A stretch of DNA of 64,000 bases. It comes from Siphonodentalium dalli. Lineage: Eukaryota; Mollusca; Scaphopoda; Gadilida; Siphonodentaliidae. Under the pieces are notes generated by a model. It was not told the origin of the DNA and searched no databases. It saw nothing but the letters and a program-made list of their open reading frames with translations. The stretch's first letter is position 1, and every line of letters begins with the position of its first letter. The stretch covers positions 123,204,754 through 123,268,753 of the forward strand of contig CP136061.1 of assembly GCA_032622095.1 (NCBI GenBank). The letters run 5' to 3'. Both the position numbers and the translations under genes were made by a program. Positions 23,731 through 35,992 of this stretch are shown here, piece by piece.

Positions 23731-25329
23731 GCCACTTATTTCGTGTTAACATATCTTACAAGTTGAAGGACATAACAATGAAGAAAATGCGTAGGATGAG
23801 GGGGTCCGGGATGTATGGGTACCCTATCAGCTCCCGAACTATAAATATAGGGAACATAAACCGTAAACGCTCTGTATCGTGTGTGTGATCTTTTGAGTTT
23901 GGGGGGGGGGGCGACCAAACTACAGAAAATAAAAAATACTTGAACATCCTAATCTCCCACAAATTAATATGTTCGATCTCATTATTATAAAGAATACTAC
24001 ATATAATAGTGTATGGTCTCAAATCGCATGGATCATCTTATTATTTTTTTTCTGACAGCAGTTATTATGTAGCCTTTCCTTTGACGCATAATCGCATATG
24101 GATAATTCGATCATATTAGTCTTCAATTTTAGTCCCAGGTTGTGAAAAATGAACATATCTGTAAATTTGTTCACTCAGAACATGGTATACAGCTTATATA
24201 CCGGTGTACGTATATATACCACCGGTATCTTGTATTCAACATGGTTCACTTGAAAGATTTAGAATACTGATATAAATTTTATAATTATATTATATATTAT
24301 GTGAATAAAATCTTACAGCCCATACCTGGATCAGAAAAACAGCAGTTTGGCAGAAAACTCGGCATATAATGGGTTTAATCAACGTTCCAATTCAGAAAGA
24401 TTACACGCATTCCAGGTAACTAAAACACCTATAGTAAATGAACACAATAGGGACTCACGTATTCATCGTTAGTTTTATATCAACTGATACATACTAAATA
24501 TAGATTGTAAACATTTCCACACGTGGAAGCTAAATATAAATCTTTGTTGTGCAAACGTACAGTTAGTCATTTCTAATTGAAACTTTACGTCGTTGTAGAT
24601 ATCAAATATCGATCTTCCCAATAACGCCCCAATACAATAATACCAAAACATTATACCAGATGTTGTATCCTTCAATCAGAGACACGCACTTCACTATATG
24701 AACAAACATACTACAAACTCCATATGAAAATTTGAATTGCTATATATAATTCAGGGATGTGCATGGCATCGCGTGGCTCAGTCGATGGTCTTCGTATGTG
24801 TGCATGGTGCGGATGGCCCATGGAGAAAATATCCAACTGTCTGGAATCCCTTTCTTACACCCAACTGGACATGGCTAGTGACCTTAAACTGTGCGCTACA
24901 TTATAGAGTCTGAACCCTATGACTTTAGAAATAAACATTAAAGCGACATATATATGTTCAGACCTCAAAATTAACCTAGTTTTTATTTGCTTGTATAGCG
25001 TTCCGAAAATCTATCAAAATAGGTTGATAAATATACATGACAAAATTGAAGATAAGATCGGATGTAAAAACATATTATAAATCAGTTAAAATCACAAACT
25101 GATATATGAAGAGCTATTGGTCGAATTTTTTTCCTATACAACATGTCACCATATACATCTATAAGTACTATATATCGACCTTTAAAAAACTTTAAGTGAC
25201 AATGATTATCGCCTTAGAAAGTATAATTATTCCATTTTCTGTATCTTGTAACAATAAAGAGTACGTGTTCCTTGTTACAATAATTAAGAATATCCGTTGT
25301 TAGATTTATTCTGATATAGTAATAACCCA
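23731..25329. other. Non-coding stretch; nothing recognised
   Basis: A G-homopolymer lies at about 23902-23911. No exon, RNA gene or repeat family was identified. Confidence 0.35.
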
Positions 25330-25339
25330 GATAGCATGA

Positions 25340-25500
25340 CTATATATACGCGTTGGTCCAATTAATCATTTGCCAAACGTTGGGCCAAAGTTGGCACCAC
25401 GTTCCATATTTTGCCAACGCCATGAAAATTTCCTATACGTTGCATGGGCTAACGTTGCCTTCAACGCTTTGCGAACGTATACTGCCAAAGTTTTTAATTT
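25340..25500. repeat. Degenerate repeat based on GCCAACGTT-like words
   Basis: Several imperfect copies of CCAAACGTTGGGCCAAAGTT-like words, each near-palindromic (CAACGTTG type). The pattern looks like a short tandem or inverted repeat; no gene. Confidence 0.4.
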
Positions 25501-25802
25501 TGGAGAAACTTGAATTTTTTTTTAGGTCTTTCAAGAGTGTTATATATAGTCCTCATATAGTTATTTCGTGTAAATATTTTCCAGTGTTTGGACTATTTTC
25601 CGTGAAATTGCACTGAAGAGATCTCGAGGTGGTGATCGAAGTTGTAAATTAAAATTTGGATATGCCAGCTAGACTAGTGTTAGGACGCACTATATAGTGC
25701 TACGTGTATATAATATACATGCAGGGTTATATGACTATTATATTGTGCCCTTAGTTAAAATGTGCTGGTTTCCAATATTCCGATGAATTTGCAACTGCAA
25801 CC

Positions 25803-26010
25803 ACAGGGGCCTGTAACGCGCTCCGCTGTCCGCCCCCCTTTTTGCACTGCCCATATACGCCGCCCTCTATACGCGCCTTCTTCGCGTTAATGGAACATTA
25901 TATAGACTATATAATGTTCCATTAACGCGAAGAAGGCGCGTATAGAGTGCGGCGTATATGGGCAGTGCAAAGGGGGGGGGGGGACAGCGGAGCGCGTTAC
26001 AGGCCCCTGT
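25803..26010. mobile_element. GC-rich foldback element, hAT-like, family F
   Basis: Arms of about 103 bases begin ACAGGGGCCTGTAACGCGCT and mirror almost perfectly around a single central base near 25907. CTGCAACC occurs on both sides (25795-25802, 26012-26019; one extra G on the right), an 8-bp duplication. CAGGGG ends plus 8 bp point to hAT. The arms are far more GC-rich than their surroundings. Confidence 0.8.
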
Positions 26011-26319
26011 GCTGCAACCCTCCAAGTTCCACCGGTCCTGAATCAGACAAATTACCAAATTTAGCAACATTCATTTCCAAGTTCAAATGTAGTAAGTTTC
26101 ATTTGCATGGATCCCCACCTAGCTTGGGAAAGAAATTAATGATGCTACTGAGGGTTCCAACAGGTTGATGTGTGAAAACATGCAGTAATACCTGATACAA
26201 TAGATGTCACTCAGAACTCACGTAAACACATTATTGTCAGCAAGGCTAACACAAAAATTGGTCTTATAAGAATAACATTCACATTCGTGGATAAGGATAT
26301 GTTCCTGCAACTATAATAT

Positions 26320-26840
26320 AAATCCTTTATCAGATTAACACTCGAATATGGCTCTTCAATATGGTCGCCTACTTACTTGAAAACGTCCAGAGGCGAGCAA
26401 CTTAATTGGTCAAAGAACTGACGGACAAACCATATGAAGATCGAATCAAAATTTTGGGATTACCTACACTAGAATACAGTATATATAGAGAATGGAGCGA
26501 TGTAATACAGATGTACAAAGCTGTTCATAAAACAAGACGAGGTGTCATTACCATGCATCACTACAAATAATAGAGAACTCCCACACAAGAGCCGAGGAAA
26601 AACTAAGAAGATATACGAAAGAAACATTACAAGTTACAACACAAGGAAAGCCAGCAACAATTTCTAGATGGACCAATAACTGGAACACACTAACAAATTA
26701 ATGTGTTTTAGCGGGCCAGACAAATAAATTTCAAAGGAGAGTAGGCACACAACCACAAAAAAAAACATTTACTTACGAAGACGACACATGGCCTCGACAA
26801 GCAGTACTGCTTAAAATTAGGCCGAAGATCAAAGGTAAAT
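26320..26840 (+). pseudogene. Non-LTR retrotransposon reverse transcriptase C-terminus, remnant
   Basis: Broken frames include RLTLEYGSSIWSP, then LGLPTLEYSIYREWSDVIQM and YKAVHKTRRGVI, then SRWTNNWNTL. These are the conserved C-terminal motifs after the reverse transcriptase domain in LINE-type elements (EYGSSIWSP; LGLPTLEYRR; RWNNLP). Stops and frameshifts make it non-functional. Confidence 0.75.
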
Positions 26841-28169
26841 AGTTGTTTTAAATGGGTTGACGGGGTCCGAAAACGGGCAGAATGACGAGTATCATGTATT
26901 ATATTAATTCAGTATAAAAACGCGTCTGGAATTTGTATATACGGAACCTACCCTATACACCACCCCCCCCCCCCCAAATTAAGTTGGGTAGCCAGATAAC
27001 TGCGACCTTGCTAACTGGGACCATTTAGTTAACTGATACCTTGGCTAACTGGGACCTTGGCTAACTGGGACCATCGATCTATATTTACAATATACGTCCA
27101 TGCTGGGACCTTCGGGTGTATTATTAATTAAGTTGTTATCTTGACTACCATGTTGGACATCTCTTGTGGTTCCAGCGTTTACAAACGACTGGGTGGGGTG
27201 AACATATATACGCTGCTCACGAACAGCCAATAGGCCTGTGTTGATACCAGACCAGATTAGTTCCGTCCCTGTATAAAATTTAATGTATAATCTAGCTCGC
27301 ATACACATGATCACACAATATACATGTAGGCTAATCCATTCAAAATCACACCAACAAGTACTCTAAGTGACAATATCCGTGAGAAAGTTAGTGTGCGGGG
27401 TATACTCTATTGTGCCTATTTAGTCAGATAGGAATGTGGGACATGCAAGTCATCAGCTGACTAATTTTGTTTGTTCACGACGATGAAACAAAACTACTCG
27501 ATAAATATGGAGGTCGCGTTTGCTTCAATTCGCGGAAATGCAAGGACACAATAACTTTGTGGAGGGTAAATTGAGCAATTTTAAAAGCTAAAATCGCTAC
27601 ACCATCGGCATCGACCCATTGAAAGTGATGCGAGTTGTCAAATGAAATAATGTCACACCTTTATATCATCTACTTACGACTGACACAGGTAATATTAATC
27701 AAGTGACAATTCAAAATGGCGGATGTCAGGTAATATTTTTAAAACTTAATATTCTCAAAAGGTGAATTAAACAGTTTATGTATGACACTTTCGCTTATAA
27801 CACGCCGAAATATAAATTGTAATTAGCTTGTAACCAGTATGGCTGTTTGTGTACAAGCGATTCCTGTAGACTTTTGTAAGAAATAATATTTCAAGAGACG
27901 CTTTCTCGACGCGCATCCTTGTTTACAAACAACTGTTTTTCTGTGGCGTCGCACATGGCCTGTCATTTTCAGACTTGCTCAGTACGTTGTTAAAAGTTGT
28001 CACACATGGCAGCATATGGACAAAGTTCGTACAATATTTCGGGCGAGGCGATGGGGGTGAATTTCCACCTTTGATTTATGCACAAAATTACACACAAAGT
28101 TATACTAATATTGATTGAACAAAAACCAGGTCTGACTGTAGGTAAGGTTGTGTGCAAATATAACATAAT
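26841..28169. other. Intergenic; poly-C tract and a few repeats
   Basis: A C-homopolymer lies near 26961-26976, followed by short direct repeats of GGCTAACTGGGACC near 27010-27070. The rest is unassigned apart from the candidate promoter listed separately. Confidence 0.35.
27680..27729 (+). promoter_or_regulatory. Candidate 5' exon end for the membrane-protein gene
   Basis: CAAAATGGCGG at 27713-27723 matches a YY1 site as found just downstream of many metazoan start sites. It is followed by CAG before GTAATA (27730), a possible donor; a second CAG/GTAATA lies 41 bases upstream. Splicing to the acceptor at 30425 would leave a short upstream frame (MADVR, stop) before the true ATG. This is inference. 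Confidence 0.25.
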
Positions 28170-28620
28170 AGATTTGCACATAAATAATGGAATTATACTC
28201 AGCAACCACCATCTGGGACCCACACAACGAATATCAAATCAGGACGTTAGAATATGTCCAAAGAAGAGCAGCCAGATATATATTAAATTGTTACCAGTAC
28301 ACCAGCTCGGTAAACCAACATGCTCAGTGAAATAAAATTGCAAAAACTTGAAGAGCGCCGAACTCAAACCAGACTAACTGTATTCTCCAAAATAATCAAC
28401 AAGCAACTCTTAACATACCCTAATAAAATTCTAATCTCTGAAACCACGACTGCAGGATACAAAGACGAACATTCCACACAATATCATCCAACATAGATGG
28501 CCGCTATTTTTTCTTCCCCAGAACCATAGCAGAATTTAACCTAGCTACTAGTAATACCAGCAGCATTAACCTTACATCTGACCCTCAAATCTTAATGAAG
28601 TTTGAAGAAGATTACAAAAT
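28170..28620 (+). pseudogene. Non-LTR retrotransposon reverse transcriptase C-terminus, second remnant
   Basis: Frames carry YSATTIWDPHNEYQIRTLEY, VQRRAARYILNCYQYTSSVN, then after frameshifts HTISSNIDGRYFFFPRTIAE. These match the post-RT C-terminal motifs of RTE/Jockey/CR1-like LINEs (WDP, VQRRAARYV, FFPRTI). Multiple stops. It is a different element lineage from 26320-26840. Confidence 0.75.
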
Positions 28621-28824
28621 TGCATGTCCTGTCCCAAAGTATATGGCCAAAGTGATCATCAAAAGTTTATTTTCTGTTTTAAAAAAGTTATTCCTACCAC
28701 TGTTCCTACTGGAAAATATTGAATATTCTCATATCAATATATTGAAATCAAACATTAGGTGTCAGAAATAACTATGATCTTTGCACTAATAAAATTTGAT
28801 GATAAACTAATAGAGCTCAATTTG

Positions 28825-29295
28825 TACGGGAGGATGTTTTCAAATTATTAAATAATTGGACTTAATCACAATTAAATGTACTTACATCTTTACCCAATTG
28901 CAATTGAATTGTGCTTAAGGGCAATAGCCATAACCAAATTTTCATCCCTCGAAGATCAAATGAGGTTCATAATCAGGTTTGGCTGGATAGTCATCCTGCA
29001 GACTATTCTATAAGAATTAAGGTTTTTTTTATGATGATCAATAATAGTGCTTAAGAGCGATTCAATTCGCTTAAGTGCAGTTGAAATTACAGAGTTTTTA
29101 ATTGTGCTTGAGCGCAATTGCTGCCCACATAATGTTAAATGAATTGCTCTCAAGCACAATTGTATTAAGTGTAATTGAATTTAGCTTAAGCTAAAGCACA
29201 CTTGAATTTCATTTGTGTACAACTAATTTCACTTAAGTGAAATTCAATTGCGCTTAAGTCCAATTATTTAATAAATGTCAAAACGGCCTCCCATA
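28825..29295. repeat. Nested palindromic array, family E copy 2
   Basis: Outer arms TACGGGAGG and CCTCCCATA, then TTAAATAATTGGACTTAA and its complement. The interior holds many CTTAAG-centred units such as GCGCTTAAGTCCAATT, with ATTG/CAAT replacing the ATAAG of copy 1. More diverged than copy 1. Confidence 0.7.
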
Positions 29296-30425
29296 GATTT
29301 GCACATTAGGTACAAATCGGACTATAAAGTCAGATCTGCATATATGAGCCGGACATGAAAACCACCCTCAGTGCTATTTGAAAATTAATTTGAAGTGGTT
29401 ACTGCCACTTATATATATGTATAGTGGCAGCAACATTTGCGTTACTGACAATTAAAAGTGTATATCAATCATCATGAAGGAAATGGGAAATAGTGTGAAA
29501 ATTCAATTCTGAATGTTTCAGTATTGTGCAAAATTCTATACAAAACTAAAGACGATGAGACCGGCTATCAATAAGGCCATATATAGTCATAGAAAATAAA
29601 ATTTGTGGTAGTGTTTTCACTGCTGACCCTAATTTAAATTCTCTACTCTTTACATTTTTTATGGTATCAATAAACAGAACATCGAAATACCACTAAACAA
29701 AGCTGAGGAAAATGACTCTTAAAGCATGTATTGTGGTGTATAATGAAGAAATAAAATATAATAATGCAACATGACATGATTTTATTTGAGTTTTGATGAC
29801 ATTGCTTCGAGTTTACCGGGCATCCAGTTAATGCCATGAAACCATATTAATTTGTTAATAGTTAATCAGCAGTTGCTCACCTGTGTGTGAATAACAATTT
29901 ATCAAATATCACACATGCTTATCAAAAGAATGTTGTTTAGCTGCTAGAACGGTGTACTTTTTCGAAGTCTTTTTGTGACAGTACCTCAACTACTGCTTTG
30001 CGGTTTCAAGATAAGGCAATGTAGGCTCATTTATGATGATATATTTTACCGGCTGAGCCTATTTGAGTTTTTATTGGTTCCCATCTATTCACATTTCCAC
30101 TGTCACTTTTGTCCAACTCTAAATTTATCAGTTATTTTTGTGCGTGTTATTTATATTTTTGTTTTAGTTTTGGTTTTCTCGATGATCCTATATTTTGGTA
30201 CCAACTTCAAATTGGCCAAAGTTTCTGAAAAATAGCCAAAAACATTAAGAAATGGCCAAAATATTGACCAAAAGTATTTCCTGTCAAGCGTAAACCCTCA
30301 ATGAAGTAAGGGTTAACATTCAGATTATGAAAAAACTATTGTCTGTAGGTAACACAATAATACGGCCAGCAGTCGGTTTAACATATTAATTTCTACTACA
30401 TGTACCTTAATTGATTGTCTTTCAG
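29296..30425. other. Upstream of the membrane-protein gene; unassigned
   Basis: No recognised repeat or upstream exon. The sequence ends in a good acceptor (TTGATTGTCTTTCAG) at 30425. Confidence 0.35.
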
Positions 30426-30468
30426 ATGATGATTTGTTTTAACTATAGTGAGTAAGAAAAAACACAGA

Positions 30469-30538
30469 ATGGGGCTGGTTCAGTTCCTGTTGGCTGCTGT
30501 TTTATTTTGTGGTGTCAGTCCAGCTATCAAGAAAGATT
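30469..30538 (+). CDS. Unrecognised CUB-like membrane protein, coding exon 1 (signal peptide)
   Basis: ATG at 30469 in an exon spanning 30426-30538, bounded by the TTCTTTCAG-type acceptor and a perfect GTGAGT donor. It encodes a signal peptide MGLVQFLLAAVLFCGVSPA, with likely cleavage after Ala19. The exon ends in phase 1 (last base T). An in-frame upstream stop and the acceptor imply the 5'UTR continues in an earlier exon. The joined protein is 973 residues: signal peptide (1-19), four-Cys ectodomain (20-157), membrane helix (158-183) and a 790-residue cytoplasmic tail. I know no named orthologue; type I receptor or adhesion-like scaffold is the best description. Confidence 0.8.
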
Positions 30539-30568
30539 GTGAGTATTAGTTCCTGGATGACATTGCTA

Positions 30569-30784
30569 CAGCAATGCTCTAATTAATCGACTCCATATTA
30601 ACCACAGCAGAATTATGGGTAATTTTTCAGGATTTAGTCAGAAATATGGCTTGTTGCCATTCATTGGAAAGCTCTCACTTAGAGCTTTCCAATGAATGGC
30701 AACAAGCCATATTTCCGACTAAATCCTGAAATATTACCCATAATTCTGTTGTGGTTATGGAGTCGATTAATTAGGGCATTGTTG
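30569..30784. mobile_element. Palindromic element, family A copy 4 (TA target)
   Basis: Arms of about 105 bases starting CAGCAATGCTCTAATTAATC mirror each other around the AAGCTCTCACTTAGAGCTTT centre. TA flanks both sides (30567-30568, 30785-30786). It lies 30 bases into the first intron of the membrane-protein gene, so it would be transcribed as a long RNA hairpin. Confidence 0.8.
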
Positions 30785-31784
30785 TACATGCTAATTATTG
30801 GTAGTTAATCCTCAACCAATATTGCAGGTGCATGGCTTAAAGGCCCACTTAATTTTTTCGAACCCCGAATTCACATTATGTAAAATATATGCCATATTAT
30901 ATACAATTTGAAAGATTAAGCTCCAAAACATTGTATTTTAAACTTATTTGATGTAAGAAATTGTGAACATGTTGTTTTTATTGAGAAACTGGTGTCTGTT
31001 CTGTGATCAAGTTTATGCACAAAGTCAACTATTTTCTAAATATTTAGATATAGAGTTATTCCTCTTCCATTGAAAATAATTGAATTCTGTTGCATTCTGG
31101 GGGCCAAATGGGGAAATGATTTTATTATTTCAGCTATTTTCTATTACTCTATGGGCACCTTACGAGGCACAGACATTTCAAATGGTGATGATTATTGTAT
31201 TTAAATCATATTTTATGGCATAGATTGTTATTAAAACCGTATACCAAGGTACAATAAAAAAAAAATTGATACCGGTATATGTAAATTGGACAACCTGCAT
31301 GTTTTTGTTAGAACATGAGTCGCAATTGTTAAACAAACACAAATAAAACTGACCAAATGAACTCAACATGTTGGTGTGTAAAGTAAACCACAATTAATTA
31401 CCGGATGTGGATTGGGTTATATTTAGCACACATCATGTAAACATATAATATATTTTGAGATGGGCATCAGGTCAAGACACTCGCTAACTGTAGAATAGAA
31501 CTAAAAATTTCTGGGACAAGTTTGCATACATTGTAACATTTTATTTGATACATTTGCCTGAACAGTGTACAAGAATATCTCAATGACGAGCTCGCATTCT
31601 ATTGACTGCATTCCAGTTTTGATGCCATCCATAAAATATTTTTATTCCCATCGAATCATACTCCTGTTGTAATCACTACAGTGAAAGTTGTCAGATTTTG
31701 GTCAACTAACATGTTTAATTCCAGAGCGATGTCCATTTCTACTGGTACTCACACTTGGCATATTTGTAAAGTTCTAGTTATTAA
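30785..31784. other. Intron of the membrane-protein gene; unassigned
   Basis: No repeat family or exon identified. Confidence 0.4.
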
Positions 31785-31879
31785 CCCTTTCAATGTATCA
31801 CATTATTATAATCAATAAATTTGAAAAATGATCAAGGAAATATGGGTTGATACAAAAATCAGACTTGGCACTGAAAGGG
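31785..31879. mobile_element. TTAA element, family C half-length copy
   Basis: TTAA at 31781-31784 and 31880-31883, with ends CCCTTTC and GAAAGGG. The interior matches one arm only of the palindrome at 13134-13340 (AATGTATCACATTATTATAA onward). It is 95 bases long and appears complete. Confidence 0.8.
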
Positions 31880-32089
31880 TTAATTCAGACTGAACACATC
31901 CCTCAATCCCAGGAAATTATAGTACAGTCCCCCTTTAAGATCAATTTTTAATTTAATGAAGTCTTATCAAATGATTTTTCCCATAATTTAATATTCTTGT
32001 TTCTAACAAGCCAAAAGCCCAAAAAAGCCACTTATTCTTGATTTACCAAAATGGCATGTTGTATAAGATGCATTTCCTTTATTATTTAG

Positions 32090-32319
32090 ACTATATGGAC
32101 GACAGTAGGGACTGTTCTCCAACAAGAAAACTGATTCCAAATCATGAAACTGTCACCGTACAAGCGAAGAATGCTGGAGCACTGTCAACGGTCTTTTCAT
32201 GTAGAATTGACTTTACAACAACTGGAAGTGAATACATGGTACAAGTGACATTTCCCTCATTTTACATATCAGACTGCGATGTCAAACTCAACATCTTCAT
32301 TGGAGGGAATATGAACCCT
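32090..32319 (+). CDS. Unrecognised CUB-like membrane protein, coding exon 2 (ectodomain)
   Basis: Acceptor TTTATTATTTAG at 32089, donor GTAAGT at 32320; phase 1 in, phase 0 out. It encodes residues 24-100, with Cys32, Cys61 and Cys86 and a beta-strand-like pattern (TVFSCRIDFTT; YMVQVTFPSFYISDCDVKLN). With Cys105 in the next exon this gives four cysteines, as in CUB domains. The reading frame upstream of the acceptor is open but is intronic. Confidence 0.8.
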
Positions 32320-32967
32320 GTAAGTTTCATTTTGTTTTGTATACTGAGGCAACTCCGATTTAATTAGTTGGTTTAAGAACCCGCCGACAAAATTTTTATT
32401 TTACCAAAAATTCCCCAAAAAAAGGCAAAACAATTTTCCCTGATGTTCATAAACCAACTCATAAAATTGCTGTGACCTTATCTTCTCCCATTCTAGCTAT
32501 TTAGCCTCTTCTTACTGAATTGATTATCCCACTCAGATAAGGGTCAGCTGCACGTTTGGCAAAACAATTCCTGGTATTTCTAAATGCATTTTCTCAAAAT
32601 TTGCCAGGAATTTATTTGTTAAATTTGGTACAAGCGATTACTGTAATATAATATTTAAGAACCATCGAACAATTGATTATTTAATATATAATCTCATTTA
32701 ATTAACTTTTATGGCATCAAAAATTTCACCATTTTCAGGTACCAAGAACTTCTGTAAATTAGATCTGTTTCAAAAGTGCAGATAATATATATCCATGATA
32801 TCATATCTGAAGATCATGAGAGGAGACTTAATTTTTCTTGATTCATGAAATTTTATTTTTATTTTCACTTAGAAAGACAACTGCCCACAAATATTTTTCT
32901 ATATTTTATAACTTTCATGTCATTCATGTTGTTCAATGAAAAATTGCCCTGATGAGTTCTGGGTCAT

Positions 32968-33110
32968 GGGCCAAATCATTGGAACCGGATCATTGACCAC
33001 ATTGTGATGGTTACAGTTATGCCCTGTGCCAATGCATTCTCTTATATATGCGAGTCGACCATAGGTCGCCTCGCATATATAAGAGAATGCATTGGCCTAA
33101 AAAAATTTTT
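32968..33110. mobile_element. Family B element, fragment
   Basis: Carries ATTGGAACCGGATCATTGAC and one hairpin with GCCAATGCATTCTCTTATAT arms (about 33030-33094). It corresponds to the middle of the full copy at 33661-34114. Both TTAA ends are missing. Confidence 0.7.
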
Positions 33111-33660
33111 TTTAGACCCTAATTACAATTACATCCTAACCAATTACAATTGCAATTACATGTAATTGAGAATAAACTCAATTACATGCAATTACTTGAA
33201 AAAATGTAATTAATTACAATCAATTACAATTACAAATTACAATTACCCCATCCCTGGTCATGACTTCTTAACCAAGTTGAAGCTGACCACCATATATCTT
33301 AACACTGTGGCCTAATTTCTGTTGATTGCTTGAGTGGGCAACACTGCATATCAACAGTTGTTTTCATTGGGCTGGAATATTTGTGACTGCTTTATTCTTC
33401 ATTATAATTTATGGGGGTATGACACTATATTGTGCAATTAAAAGTCTAACTCCACATAATGATACAAATGAAGCTTCCTCTCATGGTGATTGGAGTGTTG
33501 TGTGAAATTATTAATTATTCTAGCTCAGATTTTACAAATAATGAAGACGATGATATGTGAAATTCAAGATTGTTCGCCAGATAGATCCAGAGAAATACTT
33601 TGTTGAAAATCTCTTGCCATATTTGACTGTATTTATGCAAAACGTGCAGCTCCATCTTAA

Positions 33661-34114
33661 CCCTTTACCCAACAAAACGGCCAAAAACGCCCAAATAAAG
33701 CTTCAACAGCCTAAAATATCTTCGGTCTGTATCAATAACACCATACAAATCATTGGAACCGGTTCATTGACCACATTGTGATGGTTACAGTTATGACCTG
33801 TGCCAATGCATTCTCTTATATATGCGAGTCGACCATAGGTCGCCTCGCATATCGCATATATAAGAGAATGCATTGGCCTAAAAAAAAAAAATTTAACACT
33901 TTTTACCATTTTTTCTTACATTCTTTAACAATTTTATAATTTTTTCTTACATTTTTTAACAATTTTTATAATATTTTTCTACATTCTTTGACAATTTTAT
34001 CATTTTTAATATGTGTTAAGCCAATGCATTCTCTTATATATGCGAGGCGACCCATGGTCGACTCGCATATATAAGAGAATGCATTGGCACAGGGCCGTTC
34101 TGTTGGGTAAAGGG
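33661..34114. mobile_element. TTAA double-hairpin element, family B copy 5 (full)
   Basis: TTAA at 33657-33660 and 34115-34118. The ends are CCCTTTACCCAACAAAACGG and CCGTTCTGTTGGGTAAAGGG. There are two hairpins, with a run of TTTTTCTTACATTCTTTAAC-like repeats between them. Same structure as 6917-7309 but in the opposite orientation, so these two are one subfamily. Confidence 0.85.
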
Positions 34115-34149
34115 TTAATACTGTTATAAAATTCTACATTGGAATTATT

Positions 34150-34300
34150 TATTATTCATATGGAGGGAAGTTCAGGTAAAAAAGCCTATGGCTATTTGTT
34201 AAATTTATTATCTGAACATACTAGTAGGCCGTTTGTTGAATTTATTGTCTGAACAATAGTTACAAGGGAACTACTCACCAAAGAGTATTTAGTAAAAAAC
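34150..34300. repeat. Family D element, worn fragment
   Basis: Contains TTTATTATCTGAACATACTA, GTTTGTTGAATTTATTGTCTG and ACTACTCACCAAAGAGTATT, the family D centre and right end, without clear TTAA boundaries. Confidence 0.5.
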
Positions 34301-34689
34301 AAATGTTATGTAATAAGTACATGGCTGATATTATAGTGATTTATAATGATATGCATATGGGTTTTAGCAGTGCGCTACACAATAGTCCCAGTGTTTTAAT
34401 TTCTGCGTAGTAAATAATCTTACACCAGAAAGGTCATCTCTTCATTCTGTAATGTCAAATATGATGTCATTATTTAACAGCATTTCTCTTTCTTTGTCCT
34501 GACGATAAGCTTTTCAGTCTTGTAAGGCTTATTTCCTCTCAAATAAAAATCATTTGTCCAACAACATTTTCTTAAAACAAATTCTTCTAGAAAAACAATG
34601 TAGGCCTACCAATTTTTGTCCCCCCAAATTTTCGGATCAGCTGCATCCGTCCATATGTGCATCCATCTATTGAGTTTCTCATTCCTTGT

Positions 34690-35290
34690 CCTGATAGTAA
34701 CTTGAGCAATATTCAACAGAATTTCTCGATATTTAGTAAATGGTTTTGCATTTTAGAAACGCAGACCAAGTCTGAATTTGGTCATGGTCTGATGAATTTT
34801 GATGGAGTTATACCCCTGTTTCGACTTAGTAATTGATGTTTTTGGGTAGTCCAGATGGAAACTTGATAGTAATATTCCACAAAATTTCTTGATATTTGGT
34901 ACGTGGTTCACATTTGAGAAGTCGCAGGCGACGTTTGAATTTGGTCACAGTTTGATTATGTTTGACAGAGTTATGCCCCTTTTTCGACTTAGAAATCTCT
35001 GTTTTTGAGTTGTCCAGATGGAAACTTGATAGTAATATTCCACAAAATTTCTTGATATTTGGTACGTGGTTCACATTTGAGAAGACACAAGTCAAGTTTG
35101 AATTTGGTTCCGGTCTGATAAGTTTTAACGGAGTTATGCCCCTTTTTCAACTTAGAAATTGCTGTTTTTGGGATGTCCGGATGGTAATTAACTTGATCGA
35201 GCCATATTCAACACTTTCTTGATATTTGGTACATGATTCACATTTGAGAAGATGCAGGCCAATTTAAATTTTATTTGACTTAGAAATATT
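34690..35290. repeat. Tandem repeat, about 160-bp unit, family K
   Basis: At least three diverged copies spaced about 160 bases, each with GGAGTTATGCCCCTTTTTCG, ACTTAGAAAT, GTCCAGATGGAAACTTGATA and TTCTTGATATTTGGTA. Open frames through it are by-products of repetition. Related units occur at 47700-48140, 55090-55160 and 61990-62300. Confidence 0.75.
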
Positions 35291-35697
35291 AATATTTGTG
35301 TTGTCTAAATGATAAATTGATCAATCTTCAAAAGAATCTCTTTGAGAACACGCAGGTCATAGTCTATCAGGAGTAAAATTTTGACTTTTTTGTTCTTTAA
35401 AAAAAGCCAATGTCCCAAAAAGAAACCTCGATTTGGGGGACTTGGGGTTTACGACCTTTTATTTCAAATGTAATATGGAGATTCCTTTAAGGCTATACTA
35501 AAGTTTAGATGGTTCTCGATCTGAATTCTAAACATATGGGAAATTGCAGATTTGTATATAGTCTATGTCTATGGCTTGAGTAGTGATTTTTCTTGCCTGA
35601 ACAAATATCAGTTGTGATAATTCTGTTTACAAGGATTCCATTTTATAGGCCACAAAACCGATATTGTGAAATGGCCTAGAGCCTGAAATAACTTTAA

Positions 35698-35943
35698 TCC
35701 TTTCTATACTAAATGGATTCTCCCAGTCAGTTAAAAAGTGTACATCGGAATGGTCTATTATTGATTTCCAGCGATGTGCAGAGTAATATAAGCAGATGAC
35801 TGATAAATAAAGGTACAAAAGGAGTCCTATTTATTGAGGGAAATGTTCAGATAATAAGTTCAACATGGTCATTTGTTGAGCTTATTATCTGAACATTTCA
35901 TATGGGATAACTACTTGTCAATGAGTTTTTAGTATAGATAGGG
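35698..35943. mobile_element. TTAA inverted-repeat element, family D (best copy)
   Basis: TTAA at 35694-35697 and 35944-35947. The left end reads TCCTTTCTATACTAAATGG, the right TTTTTAGTATAGATAGGG. A strong central hairpin has AATGTTCAGATAATAAG arms. It lies 45 bases upstream of coding exon 3 of the membrane-protein gene. Confidence 0.75.
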
Positions 35944-35992
35944 TTAAACCACAATAAACCAAAACTTCTAATAAATTTATAATCTATTACAG

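Noticed and set aside
34826-35222. Opposed 86-89-residue frames in the family K tandem repeat
   Set aside because: Frames follow the repeat period on both strands; no splice sites or domain.
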